DNA of 64,000 bases from Brevundimonas alba (lineage in GTDB: Bacteria; Pseudomonadota; Alphaproteobacteria; Caulobacterales; Caulobacteraceae), in NCBI RefSeq assembly GCF_011927945.1, contig NZ_JAATJM010000002.1, forward strand, positions 682,001 to 746,000, given 5' to 3'. Position 1 is the stretch's first letter, and each line of letters starts with the position of its first letter. The notes under the pieces are model-generated. The model saw only the letters and a list, made by a program, of their open reading frames with translations. It did no database searches and had not been told where the DNA came from. Below, in pieces: positions 28,919-39,305 of this stretch. Position numbers and translations under genes: made by a program.

Positions 28919-30751
28919 TCAGGGCTGCTGTTTCTCGACGGTCAGGGCGTAGACGCCGGTCTGACCCTGCTGATAGGCGCCGGCGCGGATTTCGAACGTG
29001 CCGTCCTCGGGCGCGGTCCACTCCAGTTTGGCGTGGGTGTCTGTCAGGCCGTCATCGTCCGAGCCGAGGATTTCGAACTTGCCGTCCTCCTCCTGACCGA
29101 CGGCGACGAAGCTGTCGACGTCGTTCGAGACCATGGTGATCAGCAGTTTTTCGTCTTCGTGCAGGGTGATGCGGTAGGCGTCGTAATGGGCGTTGCTGTC
29201 GGTGGTGGCGTCATTGTCGGTCAGGGCGCCCCAGGCGGTGGAGCCGATCAGGATGCTGCCGGGCTGGGGCTGGGGGCCGCGGTCGACGAGCTCGAGCGCG
29301 TACAGGCCCTTGGCGTCGGCCCCGAGCGGCAGGGCGCGCAGGACGTAGTCGCCGTCGGCCGGCAGGGTGAAATACAGGCGCGAGTCCGTCCCCTCCATCA
29401 GGCCGTCGTCGTCCGAGGCAAGGGCGGTGAACTCGCCCTCGGCCTTGCCGATCTGCAGGAAGGTGTCGAAGTCCCCCGAGCGCATGATGGCCTGGATGCG
29501 CTGGCCCTCGATGCCCGAGAAGGTGAAGGCGTCGTAGCCGCGGTCGTCGCCGTCGCGGGGATCGGTTTCGCCGATCTCGCCCTCCAGCTTCGTGCCGAAG
29601 GCGATGGCGTCGGGCGCGCGGTCGGCCTCGACCGCGGTGATCGAGAGCTCGTAGTCGCCGGTGGCGGTCGAGAAGGCGCGGGCCTCGACGACATAGGAGC
29701 CGGTGCGCGGCAGGGTGAAGGTCAGGCGGGAGTTGGTGCCCTCCGGGCCGCCGTCGTCGTCTTCGCCGAGGCTGACGCGGTTGTCGTCGAAAAGTTCGAC
29801 CACGGTGTCGAAGTCGTCGGACGTCATGTCGATGCGGACGCGCTGGCCCTCTCGGCCCTCGAAGCGCCAGGCGTCGGCGGGGATGTCGCTCTCGTTCTTG
29901 CCGTCGCTTTCAGCGAGCTGGCCGGTGACCGTAGCGCCGATGGCGATCGGCTGGGCCGGCAGCGGGGCCGGGCCTTCGCGCAGGGACAGGCTGTAGCGGC
30001 CCTCGGCGGCGGCGGTCAGGGGGGTGACGCGGATCAGATACTCGCCGTCGTCCGGCGCGGTGAAGACGAGCCGCGAGTTCAGGCCGTCGTCGGGACCGTC
30101 GTCGTTCTGGGCCAGTTCGGCGAAGGCGCCGCTTTCCATCCGGCCGATGCGGACGATCGGGTCGAAGGCCTCGCTGTCGAGGGCGACGGCGAAGCGCTCG
30201 CCGGCGCGGGCGCGGAAGGCGAAGGCGTCATAGGGCAGGCCGTCGTCGGCTTCCGGATCGCGGGCGGTCAGCTCGCCATTGACCGTTTGGCCGAGGCGGA
30301 TGCCGGACGGGCGCGGCGCCCGGGGCGCGGGCGGGCGTTCGGTCAGGCTGAGGGTGTAGGCGCCGCCCTCCAGGCCCGACAGGGTCCGGGCGCGCAGGAT
30401 GTAGGTCCCGGCTTCGGTGACAGTGAAGCGCAGGCGGGAATCGGTGCCGTCGCCCAGGCCGTCGTCGTCGGTGCCGATCACAGTGTCCATGTCGTCCTGG
30501 CGCCGGACCTCGAGCACGGTATCGAACGCTCCGGAGCGCATGGTGGCTTCGAGCCGCTGACCCGCGCGGGCGCTGACGAGGTATTCGTCGAAGCGATAGG
30601 CGTCGTCCTCGGCGGCGGCGTCGCCTTCGCCGAGCGATCCCTCCACCGACGCGCCGATGCGCAGGGGCTCCGCCGACTGGGCCAGCACGGGGCCGGCGGC
30701 CAGGACGAGGGCCAGACTGCTGGCGGCGGCGAGAATGGTCTGACGGCGCAT
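28919..30751 (-). CDS. Secreted protein of five tandem PPC-like domains
   Basis: The 610-residue protein has a signal peptide ([20 protein letters not shown], cleavage near LAQ). The mature part is five copies of a beta-sandwich repeat of about 115 residues. Each contains a D-rich loop followed by a serine/arginine turn and a tyrosine strand, e.g. [19 protein letters not shown] and YILRARTL. This is the pattern of bacterial pre-peptidase C-terminal (PPC) domains. The acidic DDDG loops suggest calcium binding. No protease or other catalytic domain is attached, unusual because PPC domains normally accompany secreted peptidases. It may be a structural or ligand-binding envelope protein. Confidence 0.78.
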   Translation of the reverse strand: MRRQTILAAASSLALVLAAGPVLAQSAEPLRIGASVEGSLGEGDAAAEDDAYRFDEYLVSARAGQRLEATMRSGAFDTVLEVRRQDDMDTVIGTDDDGLGDGTDSRLRFTVTEAGTYILRARTLSGLEGGAYTLSLTERPPAPRAPRPSGIRLGQTVNGELTARDPEADDGLPYDAFAFRARAGERFAVALDSEAFDPIVRIGRMESGAFAELAQNDDGPDDGLNSRLVFTAPDDGEYLIRVTPLTAAAEGRYSLSLREGPAPLPAQPIAIGATVTGQLAESDGKNESDIPADAWRFEGREGQRVRIDMTSDDFDTVVELFDDNRVSLGEDDDGGPEGTNSRLTFTLPRTGSYVVEARAFSTATGDYELSITAVEADRAPDAIAFGTKLEGEIGETDPRDGDDRGYDAFTFSGIEGQRIQAIMRSGDFDTFLQIGKAEGEFTALASDDDGLMEGTDSRLYFTLPADGDYVLRALPLGADAKGLYALELVDRGPQPQPGSILIGSTAWGALTDNDATTDSNAHYDAYRITLHEDEKLLITMVSNDVDSFVAVGQEEDGKFEILGSDDDGLTDTHAKLEWTAPEDGTFEIRAGAYQQGQTGVYALTVEKQQP

Positions 30752-30846
30752 GCGGTCCCCCTGATTGCGGCTCGATCATAGACGCCGAACCGCGCCGTCT
30801 GTAAATCGCGGTCACCGCACGATTCCTGACGACCGGAGCCGAATTC

Positions 30847-31770
30847 ATGACGGCCGATCCCGCCCGCGCGACCCTGATCGACGGCAAGGCCTTTGCGGCC
30901 GGCCTGGTGGAGCGGGTCGCCGCCGCCTCGGCGCGGCTGGAAAGCGCTCATGGCGTCAAGCCGGGGCTCGCCGTGGTGATCGTCGGCGAGGACCCGGCCA
31001 GCCAGATCTATGTTCGCAACAAGGGCGAGACCACGCAGCGGGCGGGGATGCGGTCGGACACCCACCGGCTGCCGGCGGAGACCCCGCAGGACGAACTGCT
31101 GGCGCTGATCGCAGCGCTGAACGGGGATGCGGGCATCCACGGGATTCTGGTCCAGCTGCCCCTGCCCGGCCATATCGATTCGGCCGCCGTTCTTGGGGCG
31201 ATCGATCCGGACAAGGATGTGGACGGGTTCCATGTGGTCAACGCCGGACGGCTGGCCGTGGGTCTGCCGGGTCTCGTACCGTGCACGCCGCTGGGCTGTC
31301 TGATGCTGCTGAAGAGCGAGCTCGGCGACCTGTCGGGGCTGAACGCCGTGATCGTCGGGCGCTCCAACATCGTCGGCAAGCCGATGGCGCAACTGCTGCT
31401 GGGCGAGAGCTGCACGGTAACCATCGCGCATTCGCGGACGCGGGACCTGCCGGCACTGTGCCGGACGGCGGATATTCTGGTCGCGGCCGTGGGCCGGGCG
31501 GAGATGATCCGCGCGGACTGGATCCGGCCCGGCGCGACGGTCATCGATGTCGGCATCAATCGTGTGCCCTCGCGCGATCCGATGAAGGCGGCGCAGGGCA
31601 AGACGCGGGTCGTGGGCGACGTCGCCTTCGACGAGGCGGCGGCGGTCGCGGGGCGGATCACGCCCGTGCCCGGCGGCGTGGGACCGATGACCATCGCCTG
31701 CCTGCTGGCCAACACCTATACGGCGGCGTGCCGGGCCGCGGGCGTCGCGCCCGAGCCGCTGGACGCTTGA
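30847..31770 (+). CDS. folD: Bifunctional methylenetetrahydrofolate dehydrogenase/cyclohydrolase
   Basis: The 307-residue protein is FolD, which interconverts 5,10-methylene-, methenyl- and 10-formyl-tetrahydrofolate with NADP. Motifs are [14 protein letters not shown] (catalytic lysine), [23 protein letters not shown], the dinucleotide-binding [17 protein letters not shown], and the C-terminal [18 protein letters not shown]. The length is slightly above usual because of the N-terminal extension. It stands alone, divergent from the PPC-repeat gene. Links to the hut genes through formyl or formimino one-carbon units are possible but not shown by the layout. Confidence 0.96.
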   Translation: MTADPARATLIDGKAFAAGLVERVAAASARLESAHGVKPGLAVVIVGEDPASQIYVRNKGETTQRAGMRSDTHRLPAETPQDELLALIAALNGDAGIHGILVQLPLPGHIDSAAVLGAIDPDKDVDGFHVVNAGRLAVGLPGLVPCTPLGCLMLLKSELGDLSGLNAVIVGRSNIVGKPMAQLLLGESCTVTIAHSRTRDLPALCRTADILVAAVGRAEMIRADWIRPGATVIDVGINRVPSRDPMKAAQGKTRVVGDVAFDEAAAVAGRITPVPGGVGPMTIACLLANTYTAACRAAGVAPEPLDA

Positions 31771-31832
31771 ACGGCGAACCCTAACCCCCGATAGTCGTTT
31801 GCACGGGTCTGCAGCCTGTCAGGAGACGACGA

Positions 31833-32504
31833 ATGATATCCATGAACTCCCGGACGGCGGCCATCGCGGCCGTGGTCATCCTGGCCCCGGCGGTCACCGG
31901 CTGCGGCATCAACTCCATCCCCACCAAGGAAGAAGCCGCCAAGGCGCGCTGGGCCGACGTGCAGTCGCAGTATCAGCGGCGCTCTGACCTGATCCCGAAT
32001 CTGGTCGCGACGGTGCAGGGCGCGGCGATCGCCGAACGCACCACCCTGACGCAGGTCATTCAGGCCCGGGCGGCGGCTACGGGCGTCACGGTGTCCCCCG
32101 AGACCCTGACAGACCCGGCGGCGTTCCAGCGCTATCAGGCGGCGCAAAGCCAGCTGACCGGCGCGCTGTCGCGGCTGATGCTGGTGGTCGAGCGCTATCC
32201 CGAGATCCGGTCGAACCAGAATTTCATCGCCCTGCAATCGCAGCTGGAAGGCACCGAGAACCGCATTTCGGTGGCGCGGCGCGACTACAATGAGGCGGTT
32301 CGCGACTACAACACCTCGCTGCGGACCTTCCCGACGGTGATCTGGGCCAAGACGATCCACGGAGGGTCGGAGCCGATGCAGCTGTTCACCGCGACCGAGG
32401 CGGCCCAGACGGCGCCGACGGTCAACTTCGACGCCCTGAACCCCGCCCAGCCCGGCGGAGCGGCGGCGCCCGTCGCGCCCGGTTCGGCCCCGCCCGCACA
32501 GTGA
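31833..32504 (+). CDS. LemA family lipoprotein
   Basis: The start at 31833 has AGGAG at a good distance. The 223-residue protein has a signal with lipobox VTGC at Cys24 in this start choice. The helical LemA domain follows: RWADVQSQYQRRSDLIPNL, then coiled helices around QLTGALSRLMLVVERYPEI, LQSQLEGTENRISVARRDYN and VRDYNTSLRTFPTVI. The C-terminal 35 residues are proline/alanine-rich. LemA proteins have an extracytoplasmic helical bundle of unclear role. They are commonly cotranscribed with TPM-domain proteins, as here: the stop overlaps the next gene's GTG. Confidence 0.92.
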   Translation: MISMNSRTAAIAAVVILAPAVTGCGINSIPTKEEAAKARWADVQSQYQRRSDLIPNLVATVQGAAIAERTTLTQVIQARAAATGVTVSPETLTDPAAFQRYQAAQSQLTGALSRLMLVVERYPEIRSNQNFIALQSQLEGTENRISVARRDYNEAVRDYNTSLRTFPTVIWAKTIHGGSEPMQLFTATEAAQTAPTVNFDALNPAQPGGAAAPVAPGSAPPAQ

Positions 32505-33337
32505 GTTCAGCCCCTTTTCGCTGGTTCGGCCGTTTGGCGGCGCTGCTGATCGCGCTGTTGGCCGGACTGTGGCTGGCGTCGGCGCCGGCCGCGACGGCCC
32601 AGACGAACGCACCGACATTTCCGGCCCTGACCGGGCGCGTCGTCGATCAGGCGCAGTTGCTGACGCCCGAGAAGGAGGCGGCGCTGACGGCGAAGCTGGA
32701 GGCGCTGGAGCGTGACACCTCGCGGCAGCTGGTCGTGGTCACGGTCCCGGGTCTGCAGGACCGGGAGATCGAGGAATACGGCTACCAGCTGGGCCGCGCC
32801 TGGGGCATCGGACAGGCGGAGCAGGACGACGGCGTCATCCTTCTGGTCGCACCGGCCGAGCGGAAGGTGCGTATCGAAGTCGGCTACGGGCTGGAAGGCG
32901 TCCTGACCGACGCCCTCTCGGCGCTGATCATCCAGAACGACATCCTGCCCTCGTTCCGCGAAGGCTATTACGAGCGCGGCATCGAGCAGGGCGTCGCGGC
33001 CATCGACACGCAGCTGCGTCTCGATCCGGAGGCGGCGCAGGCGCGGGCGGCCGCGGCGGCGCGCCCGGCGGCCAAACTGCCGGTCGGGCCGATGATCATG
33101 ATCGCGGTGATCTTCTTCCTGATGTTCAGCGGCATGATCGGCGGCCTGGCGCGGGGCGGACGGCGACGTCGCGGCTCGGGTGTGGCGCCCATCCTGATCT
33201 GGGCGGCGTCGGAGGCGATGCGCAACAACGGGCGCGGGCGCGGCGGCGGCTTTGGCGGCGGCGGGTTCGGTGGTGGAGGCGGCTTCGGCGGCGGCGGCGG
33301 CAGCTTTGGCGGCGGGGGCGCATCGGGCGGATGGTGA
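32501..33337 (+). CDS. TPM-domain membrane-anchored protein (YgcG type)
   Basis: The GTG start at 32501 overlaps the lemA stop (GTGA). The 278-residue protein has a signal peptide or N-terminal anchor (residues 10-35). A TPM (TLP18.3/Psb32/MOLO-1) domain follows at about residues 45-170: [40 protein letters not shown] and [16 protein letters not shown] membrane helix lies about residues 197-220, and the tail is glycine/phenylalanine-rich (GGGFGGGG). TPM domains in other systems act in photosystem repair or as phosphatase-like folds; the bacterial role is unsettled. LemA-TPM-TPM order suggests one envelope complex. Confidence 0.9.
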   Translation: MSSAPFRWFGRLAALLIALLAGLWLASAPAATAQTNAPTFPALTGRVVDQAQLLTPEKEAALTAKLEALERDTSRQLVVVTVPGLQDREIEEYGYQLGRAWGIGQAEQDDGVILLVAPAERKVRIEVGYGLEGVLTDALSALIIQNDILPSFREGYYERGIEQGVAAIDTQLRLDPEAAQARAAAAARPAAKLPVGPMIMIAVIFFLMFSGMIGGLARGGRRRRGSGVAPILIWAASEAMRNNGRGRGGGFGGGGFGGGGGFGGGGGSFGGGGASGGW

Positions 33338-34023
33338 TGAAACTCACACCCGAGGCGCACGAGCGGATCGCAGCGGCCATCGCGGCGGCCGAGGCGCGCA
33401 CGTCCGGTGAAATCTTCTGCGTTCTGGCCCGCCGGGTGTCGTCCTATCGCGACGTGTCGCTGGGCTGGGCTGCGGCGGCGGCGCTGATCCTGCCGCTGGG
33501 CCTGATCCCGCTTGGGTTCGAGCCGGGCTGGATTCCGGGCATGGCCGACAGCTGGGAAGCGGCCCATGTGGCGTCTCGCGACGTCTCCATCGGTCAGGCC
33601 CTCGGTGCCTATGCCGTGGTTCAGGCGGTGGTGTTCCTGGCGGTCTATCTGCTCTGCCGCGTGCCGGTCGTCACCCGGTGGATCACGCCCCGCGCCATCC
33701 GCAGGGCCCGGGTCCGGGACGCCGCTGTGCAGCAGTTTCTGGCGCACGGACTGCATGTCACGGAGGCGCGGACGGGCGTGCTGATCTTCGCCGCCCTGTC
33801 GGATCATCAGGTCGAGGTCGTCGCCGACGAGGGCATTCACGGCAAGGTCGACCAGGCGGTCTGGGGCGATGCGGCCGAGGCGCTGTCGCGCGGGCTGAAG
33901 CGCGGCGACGCCGCCGGCGGGTTCGATGCCGCCATCGGCCTGTGCGGCGAGGTGCTTGCCACGCACTTCCCGCCCCGGCCTGTGAACCCCAACGAGGTGC
34001 CGGACCGGCTGGTGGTGATCTGA
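33337..34023 (+). CDS. Second TPM-domain membrane protein
   Basis: I use the ATG at 33337, which overlaps the previous stop as TGATG; an in-frame ATG at 33331 is also possible. The 228-residue protein has a split TPM-type domain, beginning [20 protein letters not shown] and [10 protein letters not shown]. It is interrupted by two membrane helices (about residues 44-64 and 88-110). It resumes with [39 protein letters not shown] and [15 protein letters not shown]. This membrane-embedded TPM form commonly follows LemA and a YgcG-type gene. It probably acts with them. Confidence 0.88.
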   Translation: MKLTPEAHERIAAAIAAAEARTSGEIFCVLARRVSSYRDVSLGWAAAAALILPLGLIPLGFEPGWIPGMADSWEAAHVASRDVSIGQALGAYAVVQAVVFLAVYLLCRVPVVTRWITPRAIRRARVRDAAVQQFLAHGLHVTEARTGVLIFAALSDHQVEVVADEGIHGKVDQAVWGDAAEALSRGLKRGDAAGGFDAAIGLCGEVLATHFPPRPVNPNEVPDRLVVI

Positions 34024-34117
34024 AGCGTCGCCGGAACGCGCCCCCATGGGGTCGCATTCATAACGGAAATGGCCTAGCCCGACCTGCCAGAGCGTCTCGG
34101 CCCCTTTCCAGGACTTC

Positions 34118-34852
34118 ATGCCCCGCCTGCTGACCTACAATGTGCACCGCTGCGTCGGCGTCGATCGCCGGCTGGATGTCGGGCGGGTCGCGGCGGTGAT
34201 CGCCGAGCACGAGCCGGACATCGTCTGCCTGCAGGAGCTCGACGTCGGGCGCATTCGCACCGGTCTGGTGGATCAGGCCAGCGCTATCGCTCAACGGCTG
34301 TCGATGACCTTCCATTTCCACGCGGCGATGAAGGTCGAGGCCGAACAGTATGGCGACGCCATTCTGACGACGCGGCCGGAGCGGCTGGTGAAGTCGGGGG
34401 CGCTGCCCACCATCCGGGGCGTACCGGGACTGGAGCCGCGCGGGGCCCTGTGGGCGGCCATCGAGTTCGAGGGCGCAACCCTGAACGTGATCAACACCCA
34501 TCTGGGGCTGGTGCCACGCGAGCAGCGCCTGCAGGCCGCAGCCCTGCTGGGCGAGGGCTGGCTGGCGCACCCGGACTGTGTCGGGCCGACGCTGCTGACG
34601 GGCGACTTCAACGCTACCTCGATCACGCGCCCCTATCAGGCGCTTGCGTCGCGGCTGTCGGACTGCCAGCGCGCCTTGGGACTACGGCCCTCGGTCAAGA
34701 CCTTCCCGTCCAGCTTCCCGGCGATCCGCATCGACCACTGCTTCACCAGCCCGGAGATCTTGGTCACCGGGGTGTCGGCGCCCTTCTCTCCCCTCGCCCG
34801 GATGGCGTCGGATCACCTGCCCCTGATCGTGGACTTCGAGTTCAGGCGCTGA
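34118..34852 (+). CDS. Endonuclease/exonuclease/phosphatase family protein
   Basis: The 244-residue protein shows the metal-dependent EEP (DNase I-like) fold: LLTYNVHRCVGVD, PDIVCLQELDVG (metal-binding Glu), INTHLGL, LLTGDFNAT (Asp and Asn) and the terminal SDHLPLIVDF (Asp-His pair). Members cleave phosphodiester or phosphomonoester bonds in nucleic acids, inositol phosphates or sphingolipids. There is no signal peptide. The 3' end overlaps the convergent phospholipase D gene by 11 bases. EEP and PLD-type proteins are often neighbours in alphaproteobacteria, suggesting a shared membrane-lipid role; this is inference. Confidence 0.88.
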   Translation: MPRLLTYNVHRCVGVDRRLDVGRVAAVIAEHEPDIVCLQELDVGRIRTGLVDQASAIAQRLSMTFHFHAAMKVEAEQYGDAILTTRPERLVKSGALPTIRGVPGLEPRGALWAAIEFEGATLNVINTHLGLVPREQRLQAAALLGEGWLAHPDCVGPTLLTGDFNATSITRPYQALASRLSDCQRALGLRPSVKTFPSSFPAIRIDHCFTSPEILVTGVSAPFSPLARMASDHLPLIVDFEFRR

Positions 34853-36305
34853 ATTTCGGCAGCTTGCGCTGTGACCGGGTGCGCCGTTTCCACGGGCGGA
34901 AGGCGTCGTGCGGAGACACGGGGTCGCCCAGCTGGAATTCGGCGATGAACCGCTCTGTGGCCGAAGGCGGCTCCGCACCCAGGGCTTGCATGCGGCCTGT
35001 GTCGAACCTCTGGATCGCCTCGCCGACCGAACCGACCAAGGCCTCAGCCGCGGCGAACTCGTCGGCGCTTTCGCCGATCCAGTGACCGATGGTGCGATGG
35101 CGGAAGCGCTTGATGGCCGCGCGCCCTTCGTCCGTCGGCGGCGCGGCGGCAATGTCGCATTCGGTATCGAAGCCGAACGAGCGGTTGTTCAGATTGGTCG
35201 AGCCGATGCGGATGATCTCGTCGTCGTAGATCGAGACCTTGGCGTGGACGATGATCCGCTCGCCGCCCTTCGTATGCGGGGCGAAGGCGAAGAAGCGGTT
35301 GTTGACGTCTGCCTGCTCCAGCCGGAACAGGACCTCGGATCGGGCGGTGTCCATGGTGATCTGGTCGAACCAGCTGGGACTGGCGCCGGTGGAGACCAGC
35401 ACGACCTCGGGCGAGTCCGCCTGCGACAGCCGTTCGGCCAGGGCCGCGGCGATCTTGGGCGAGGTGAAATACTGGTTCTCGAGATAGATCAGCCGGCGGG
35501 CGCGGCGGATGGCGTCGAGGTGCAGGTGCTCGTTCTCGCGGACCTCGGCCCGCGCGCCGTGGGACGGCTCAGTGCGGGCGATAGCGACGGGGGTGTCGAA
35601 CAGGTCCGGCTCGACGCCGTCAGGCCAGGGATCGTCCACGGCCTCGTCGGCGACGGTCCGTTCGGAGGTGGCGCGGTACCAGCGCTCGCGGGCCAGATCG
35701 CCGAGGGCGCGGGCGGCGGGGCCGTCCATGACGCACATCACCTCGTGCCGCGGCGACGGGATCAGACCCGAGGGCTGGCAGCGGCGCGGATCGTCGTCGA
35801 GGTGTTCGGCGGAGTCCCAGCGGTCCGTGCTGATGTCACCGCCGCCGCAGAAGGCGATGGCGTCGTCGATGATGACGGCCTTCTGGTGATGGCAGGCGCC
35901 CAGAGGCCCCGGCCGATCCAGCCGGAACTCCACGAACCGCTTGCGAAACCAGCCCTGCGCCCGGTGCGGGAAAAAGCCCTGTGAGGCGGCGATGACCAGC
36001 GGCGACTTCCAGATCAGCAGGCGGACATCCAGATCGGGCCGCGCCTTGACCATCATGCGCAGCTGATGGCCGATCTGGGCATGGTGGTCGTTCGGCAAGG
36101 TCTCGGGATCGAGGCGCGTGCGCGGGTCGAACTGCCAGCCGAGGACGACGACCGACCGTTTCGCCTTGGCCAGGGCCGAACGGAGGGCCTCGAAATAGGC
36201 GGCGTTCTCCATAAGCACGGCGAAACGGCCGGCGGTTTCGACCCGCCAGCAGTTCTGTCCCGGCGCAAACCAGGGGTCGTCTTGTTCGTTCGCCGAGAGG
36301 CTCAT
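34842..36305 (-). CDS. Phospholipase D-like / cardiolipin synthase-type protein
   Basis: The start at 36305 (MSLSANEQDDPWFA) gives 487 residues. Two HKD motifs are present: H140, K142 and D147 in HHQKAVIIDD with downstream GGGD, and HAKVSIYDD from H354 with IGSTNLNNRS. Together they form the single active site of the phospholipase D superfamily. The layout fits a bacterial PLD or cardiolipin synthase relative, but there are no N-terminal membrane helices as in typical Cls, so hydrolase or transferase activity on phospholipids is open. It converges with the EEP gene and is divergent from the small membrane protein at 36467. Confidence 0.9.
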   Translation of the reverse strand: MSLSANEQDDPWFAPGQNCWRVETAGRFAVLMENAAYFEALRSALAKAKRSVVVLGWQFDPRTRLDPETLPNDHHAQIGHQLRMMVKARPDLDVRLLIWKSPLVIAASQGFFPHRAQGWFRKRFVEFRLDRPGPLGACHHQKAVIIDDAIAFCGGGDISTDRWDSAEHLDDDPRRCQPSGLIPSPRHEVMCVMDGPAARALGDLARERWYRATSERTVADEAVDDPWPDGVEPDLFDTPVAIARTEPSHGARAEVRENEHLHLDAIRRARRLIYLENQYFTSPKIAAALAERLSQADSPEVVLVSTGASPSWFDQITMDTARSEVLFRLEQADVNNRFFAFAPHTKGGERIIVHAKVSIYDDEIIRIGSTNLNNRSFGFDTECDIAAAPPTDEGRAAIKRFRHRTIGHWIGESADEFAAAEALVGSVGEAIQRFDTGRMQALGAEPPSATERFIAEFQLGDPVSPHDAFRPWKRRTRSQRKLPKFSA

Positions 36306-36466
36306 GCAGGCAGCCTGACCGATTCGCGTGACGGCGGCATGCGCCCGAAGCTTTACAGGACGCATCCGGCCCCGTTCCGTTCCATGCCATCTCACCCGCC
36401 GCGGATTGCTGGAACGGCGTTTTGGGCGCATAAGGCAGTGGTAGTCTTGTGGGGGAGAGATCGGCG

Positions 36467-36652
36467 ATGCAGGCGCTGATCCAGATGATCATCGGTTTCA
36501 TCGCCATGCTGGCCGCCGCGGCTCTGTCGCAGTTCGGCCTGCAGCTCGACGCCCCGCAGAAGCCGCAGCGCGAAGTTCACCGCGTGCGCGATTGCGGTGA
36601 CCAGCCGGCCGGCGCCCTCATCGCCGCCGCCGAGCGGCGTCAGGACTGCTAG
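36467..36652 (+). CDS. Small membrane protein upstream of the tipN-like gene
   Basis: The start at 36467 follows GGGGGAGAG; a possible GTG in frame at 36449 is less well placed. The 61-residue protein has one N-terminal hydrophobic helix (MIIGFIAMLAAAALSQFGL). A soluble, charged tail follows with two cysteines (RDCGDQPAGA and a terminal DC). No family is recognised. It lies 114 bp ahead of the tipN-like gene on the same strand and may share its promoter. The paired cysteines could form a disulfide if the tail is periplasmic. Confidence 0.55.
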   Translation: MQALIQMIIGFIAMLAAAALSQFGLQLDAPQKPQREVHRVRDCGDQPAGALIAAAERRQDC

Positions 36653-36766
36653 GCTTCCCCGGATTTGTCGGCGCTCGCCTTTGCGCGCCGCGATTGAGCC
36701 GCTAGGGTTCCGCCGGGTCGCGCGCCCCGGCTGCGCGACGTCGCATCCTGACGAGATCGCCGCCTT

Positions 36767-39301
36767 ATGAAGTCGCCCCGCAATCGGCCGCCGCTGAATC
36801 TGACCGACCCCGAACCGGAGGCGGCGCTCGCCGAATTCGAGGCCGTTCCCGAGATGCCGCCGGAGCCGGCGGAACTGGCTCCGTCTCACGAGGCGGTGAC
36901 CGAGCGGCCGATGTCGGAGCGCCGCCGCCGGCGTCTGGCCGAAGAGCGTCGTCAGGCCGAGCAGCGGGCCGCAGAGGCCTCGGCACGCACGGAGGCTGCG
37001 CAGGCACCGATGGCGATGCCGGAAATGGCGCAGTCGGCGGAGGCGCCGCCCGTGGCCTATGAGCCGCCGCCCGCCCCTGCCCCGCTGCGACGACAGGCCG
37101 AACCGGTCCCGTCCGGGCGGCACGCCTATCTGCTGGCGGGCGTGTCTGCGGCGCTGTGGATTGGCGGCGTGGCGGCTTGGCTGGCCTATGAAGTCGGGTC
37201 GGGCGCGGCGGAGCTGGAGCCGCTGCGACTGGCCGTCTATGCCCTGATCGCCCTCGCGCCCGCGGGTCTGGCGATCATGCTGGCCCATGCGGTGCGGCAG
37301 GGCGCGGGTCTCGCGGCCGAGACGCGGCGCGCGCGGAGTCTGTCCGAGGCGCTGATCGCGCCGACGGCGCTGGCGGCGCAGCAGACCGGCGAGGTGCTGC
37401 ATTCGCTGCGCAACGACATCGATCAGGCCTCTCTGGCCGCCGAGCGGGCGCGGCACGACATGACCCTGCTGCGCGAGGCGCTGGCGCAGGAGACCACCCG
37501 GCTGAACGAGGCCGCCGAGACGGCCGGACGCACCGCCCGGCGGCTGGCGGAACAGCTGGGTCAGGAACGAGACCAGATGCAGACGCTGGGCGTCCAGCTC
37601 GACAGCCAGGCCACGGGCGTGATCGACGCCGTCGAACGGCAGTCGCGGATGGTGGTGGATGCGTCCGATCTGGCGCAGACGCAGCTGCGCGAGGCCGAGG
37701 CGGCGCTGGCCGCCCGCGCCGCCGATCTGGCCGCCGCCGCCGGCGAGGCGCAGGACGCCGCGCGCGTGGCCGCCGACGATCTGGCGCGGCAGACGCTGCG
37801 GCTGGAGAACGCCGGCTCCGGCGTGGCGGAGCAGATCCAGTCGGTCGAGGAAGGTCTGGGACAGCAGCGCGCGGCGCTGGTGACCGCCGCCTACGCCCTG
37901 CGCACCGATCAGGAGGATTTCTCGGCCCAGGTCGAGAGCCAGCGGGCGCAGCTGACGGAGCAACTGTCCGCGACCCGCGCCGTCACGGACGAGCTCGGAC
38001 AGACTTCGGTGCGAACGACGGAAAGCATCAAGGATCTGGTCGAGGCGGCGACGGACCAGTTCCGGGCGCTGGTCGAGATGTCCCAGCGCGAGGCGGACGG
38101 CTTCGACAACGCCACCAAGCTGGCGCTGGACAAGTTCGAGGCGCTGGCGGCCGAGGCGCGGGACGCTCTGGTCGAGGAGACCCGGCGGGCGCTGGCGGCG
38201 CTGCAGGCCACGGCCGAGGACTCTCGTCTGGCCGCCGAGGACGCCGCAGCGCAGGCGCAGGTGCGCGCCGACCGGCTGGGCGAGGCCCTGTTCGATGCCG
38301 CGCAGAAGGCCGATCAGGCCGCGGACGCCCGGGTGGACAGCGCCCGCAGGATCGTCGCCGAGACCAGCGGACTGGTCGACGAGGCCGGGCAGCATGCGCT
38401 GGAACGGCTGGAGGCCACGGTCGAACGGATGAACACCGCCCTCGCCCATGTCGAAGAGGCCATGGGCGAACTGGACGAACGCGCCGCAAGGCTGCCGGAA
38501 GAGGCGCAGAAGCGGGTCGAGGCCGTGCGGGCGACGGTCGAGGAAGGGCTGGCGGCCCTGTCCGCCGCCTCGCAGAAGGCCGCCGCCGACACGGAGGCGC
38601 TGGACGCCGGCTTCCAGGAGCGGGTGCGGCGCAACTACGATATGCTGACGGAGGCTGTCCGGCCGATGGGCGTGGTGTCCGGCGACAGCCCGACCACGCG
38701 CCGCCGCGAGGCCGCGCCGCTGGCGCCGGCTGCGGAGACGGAGACGCAACGGGCGCGACCCGAGCGGACAGAGGAGCCGCGGGGCTTTGGCCTGCGCGGG
38801 CGGCTCAAGCTGGAGCCGATGGCCGGGGCCGTGCCGCCGAACCAGCCGGAGAAGGACCGGCTGGGCTGGAGCGACCTGGTGGACGAGGGGAACGTCGGCG
38901 AGCCGCCGCTGGATCTGGACACGCCGGTCATGCCGGTCGTCGACGGAGACGCGCTGGGCGAACGGATCACCGCCGCCATTCGCCGGATGGGGGTCGACCC
39001 CAACGCCCTGCTGCCCCGCTCGCGGGTCGAGGAGGCGGCGCAGGCGGTGGCCGGGGGCGATCCCGACCGGGCCCGCCAGATCGTGCGGCGGGTCGCGCCG
39101 GCGGCGGTGCGCAGCGTCTCGCGCCGGGTCTTGACCGACGCCGACCTGCGCGCCGACGCCGAGGCCTATGTGCGCAGCTTCTCCCGGGACCTGTCGGGGC
39201 GGGCGGCGGCGGGCGACGGGCCGGGCGTGCTGGGGCGGCTGACCTCGGACGGCGGGCGGGCCTTCATGCTGCTGGACGCGGCGATCGGCGACCTGTCCTG
39301 A
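36767..39301 (+). CDS. tipN: TipN-like polar-marker membrane coiled-coil protein
   Basis: The 844-residue protein has an acidic/proline-rich N-terminal region (residues 1-118). Two membrane helices follow at about 120-141 and 153-175. A very long alanine/glutamate/arginine-rich coiled coil spans about 180-640. The C-terminal region is more globular (about 690-844), with ITAAIRRMGVDPNALLPRSR and YVRSFSRDLSGRAA. This is the architecture of Caulobacter TipN, which marks the new pole after division and positions the flagellum and ParA. The identification is from architecture, size and the Caulobacterales context, not from alignment. Another large coiled-coil membrane protein remains possible. Confidence 0.68.
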   Translation: MKSPRNRPPLNLTDPEPEAALAEFEAVPEMPPEPAELAPSHEAVTERPMSERRRRRLAEERRQAEQRAAEASARTEAAQAPMAMPEMAQSAEAPPVAYEPPPAPAPLRRQAEPVPSGRHAYLLAGVSAALWIGGVAAWLAYEVGSGAAELEPLRLAVYALIALAPAGLAIMLAHAVRQGAGLAAETRRARSLSEALIAPTALAAQQTGEVLHSLRNDIDQASLAAERARHDMTLLREALAQETTRLNEAAETAGRTARRLAEQLGQERDQMQTLGVQLDSQATGVIDAVERQSRMVVDASDLAQTQLREAEAALAARAADLAAAAGEAQDAARVAADDLARQTLRLENAGSGVAEQIQSVEEGLGQQRAALVTAAYALRTDQEDFSAQVESQRAQLTEQLSATRAVTDELGQTSVRTTESIKDLVEAATDQFRALVEMSQREADGFDNATKLALDKFEALAAEARDALVEETRRALAALQATAEDSRLAAEDAAAQAQVRADRLGEALFDAAQKADQAADARVDSARRIVAETSGLVDEAGQHALERLEATVERMNTALAHVEEAMGELDERAARLPEEAQKRVEAVRATVEEGLAALSAASQKAAADTEALDAGFQERVRRNYDMLTEAVRPMGVVSGDSPTTRRREAAPLAPAAETETQRARPERTEEPRGFGLRGRLKLEPMAGAVPPNQPEKDRLGWSDLVDEGNVGEPPLDLDTPVMPVVDGDALGERITAAIRRMGVDPNALLPRSRVEEAAQAVAGGDPDRARQIVRRVAPAAVRSVSRRVLTDADLRADAEAYVRSFSRDLSGRAAAGDGPGVLGRLTSDGGRAFMLLDAAIGDLS

Positions 39302-39305
39302 CGGC

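Noticed and set aside
36392..38749. 785-codon minus-strand frame opposite the tipN-like gene.
   Set aside because: Same shadow effect; the protein is Arg/Leu/Gly-rich with no recognisable motif, while the plus-strand frame has membrane helices and a coiled coil.
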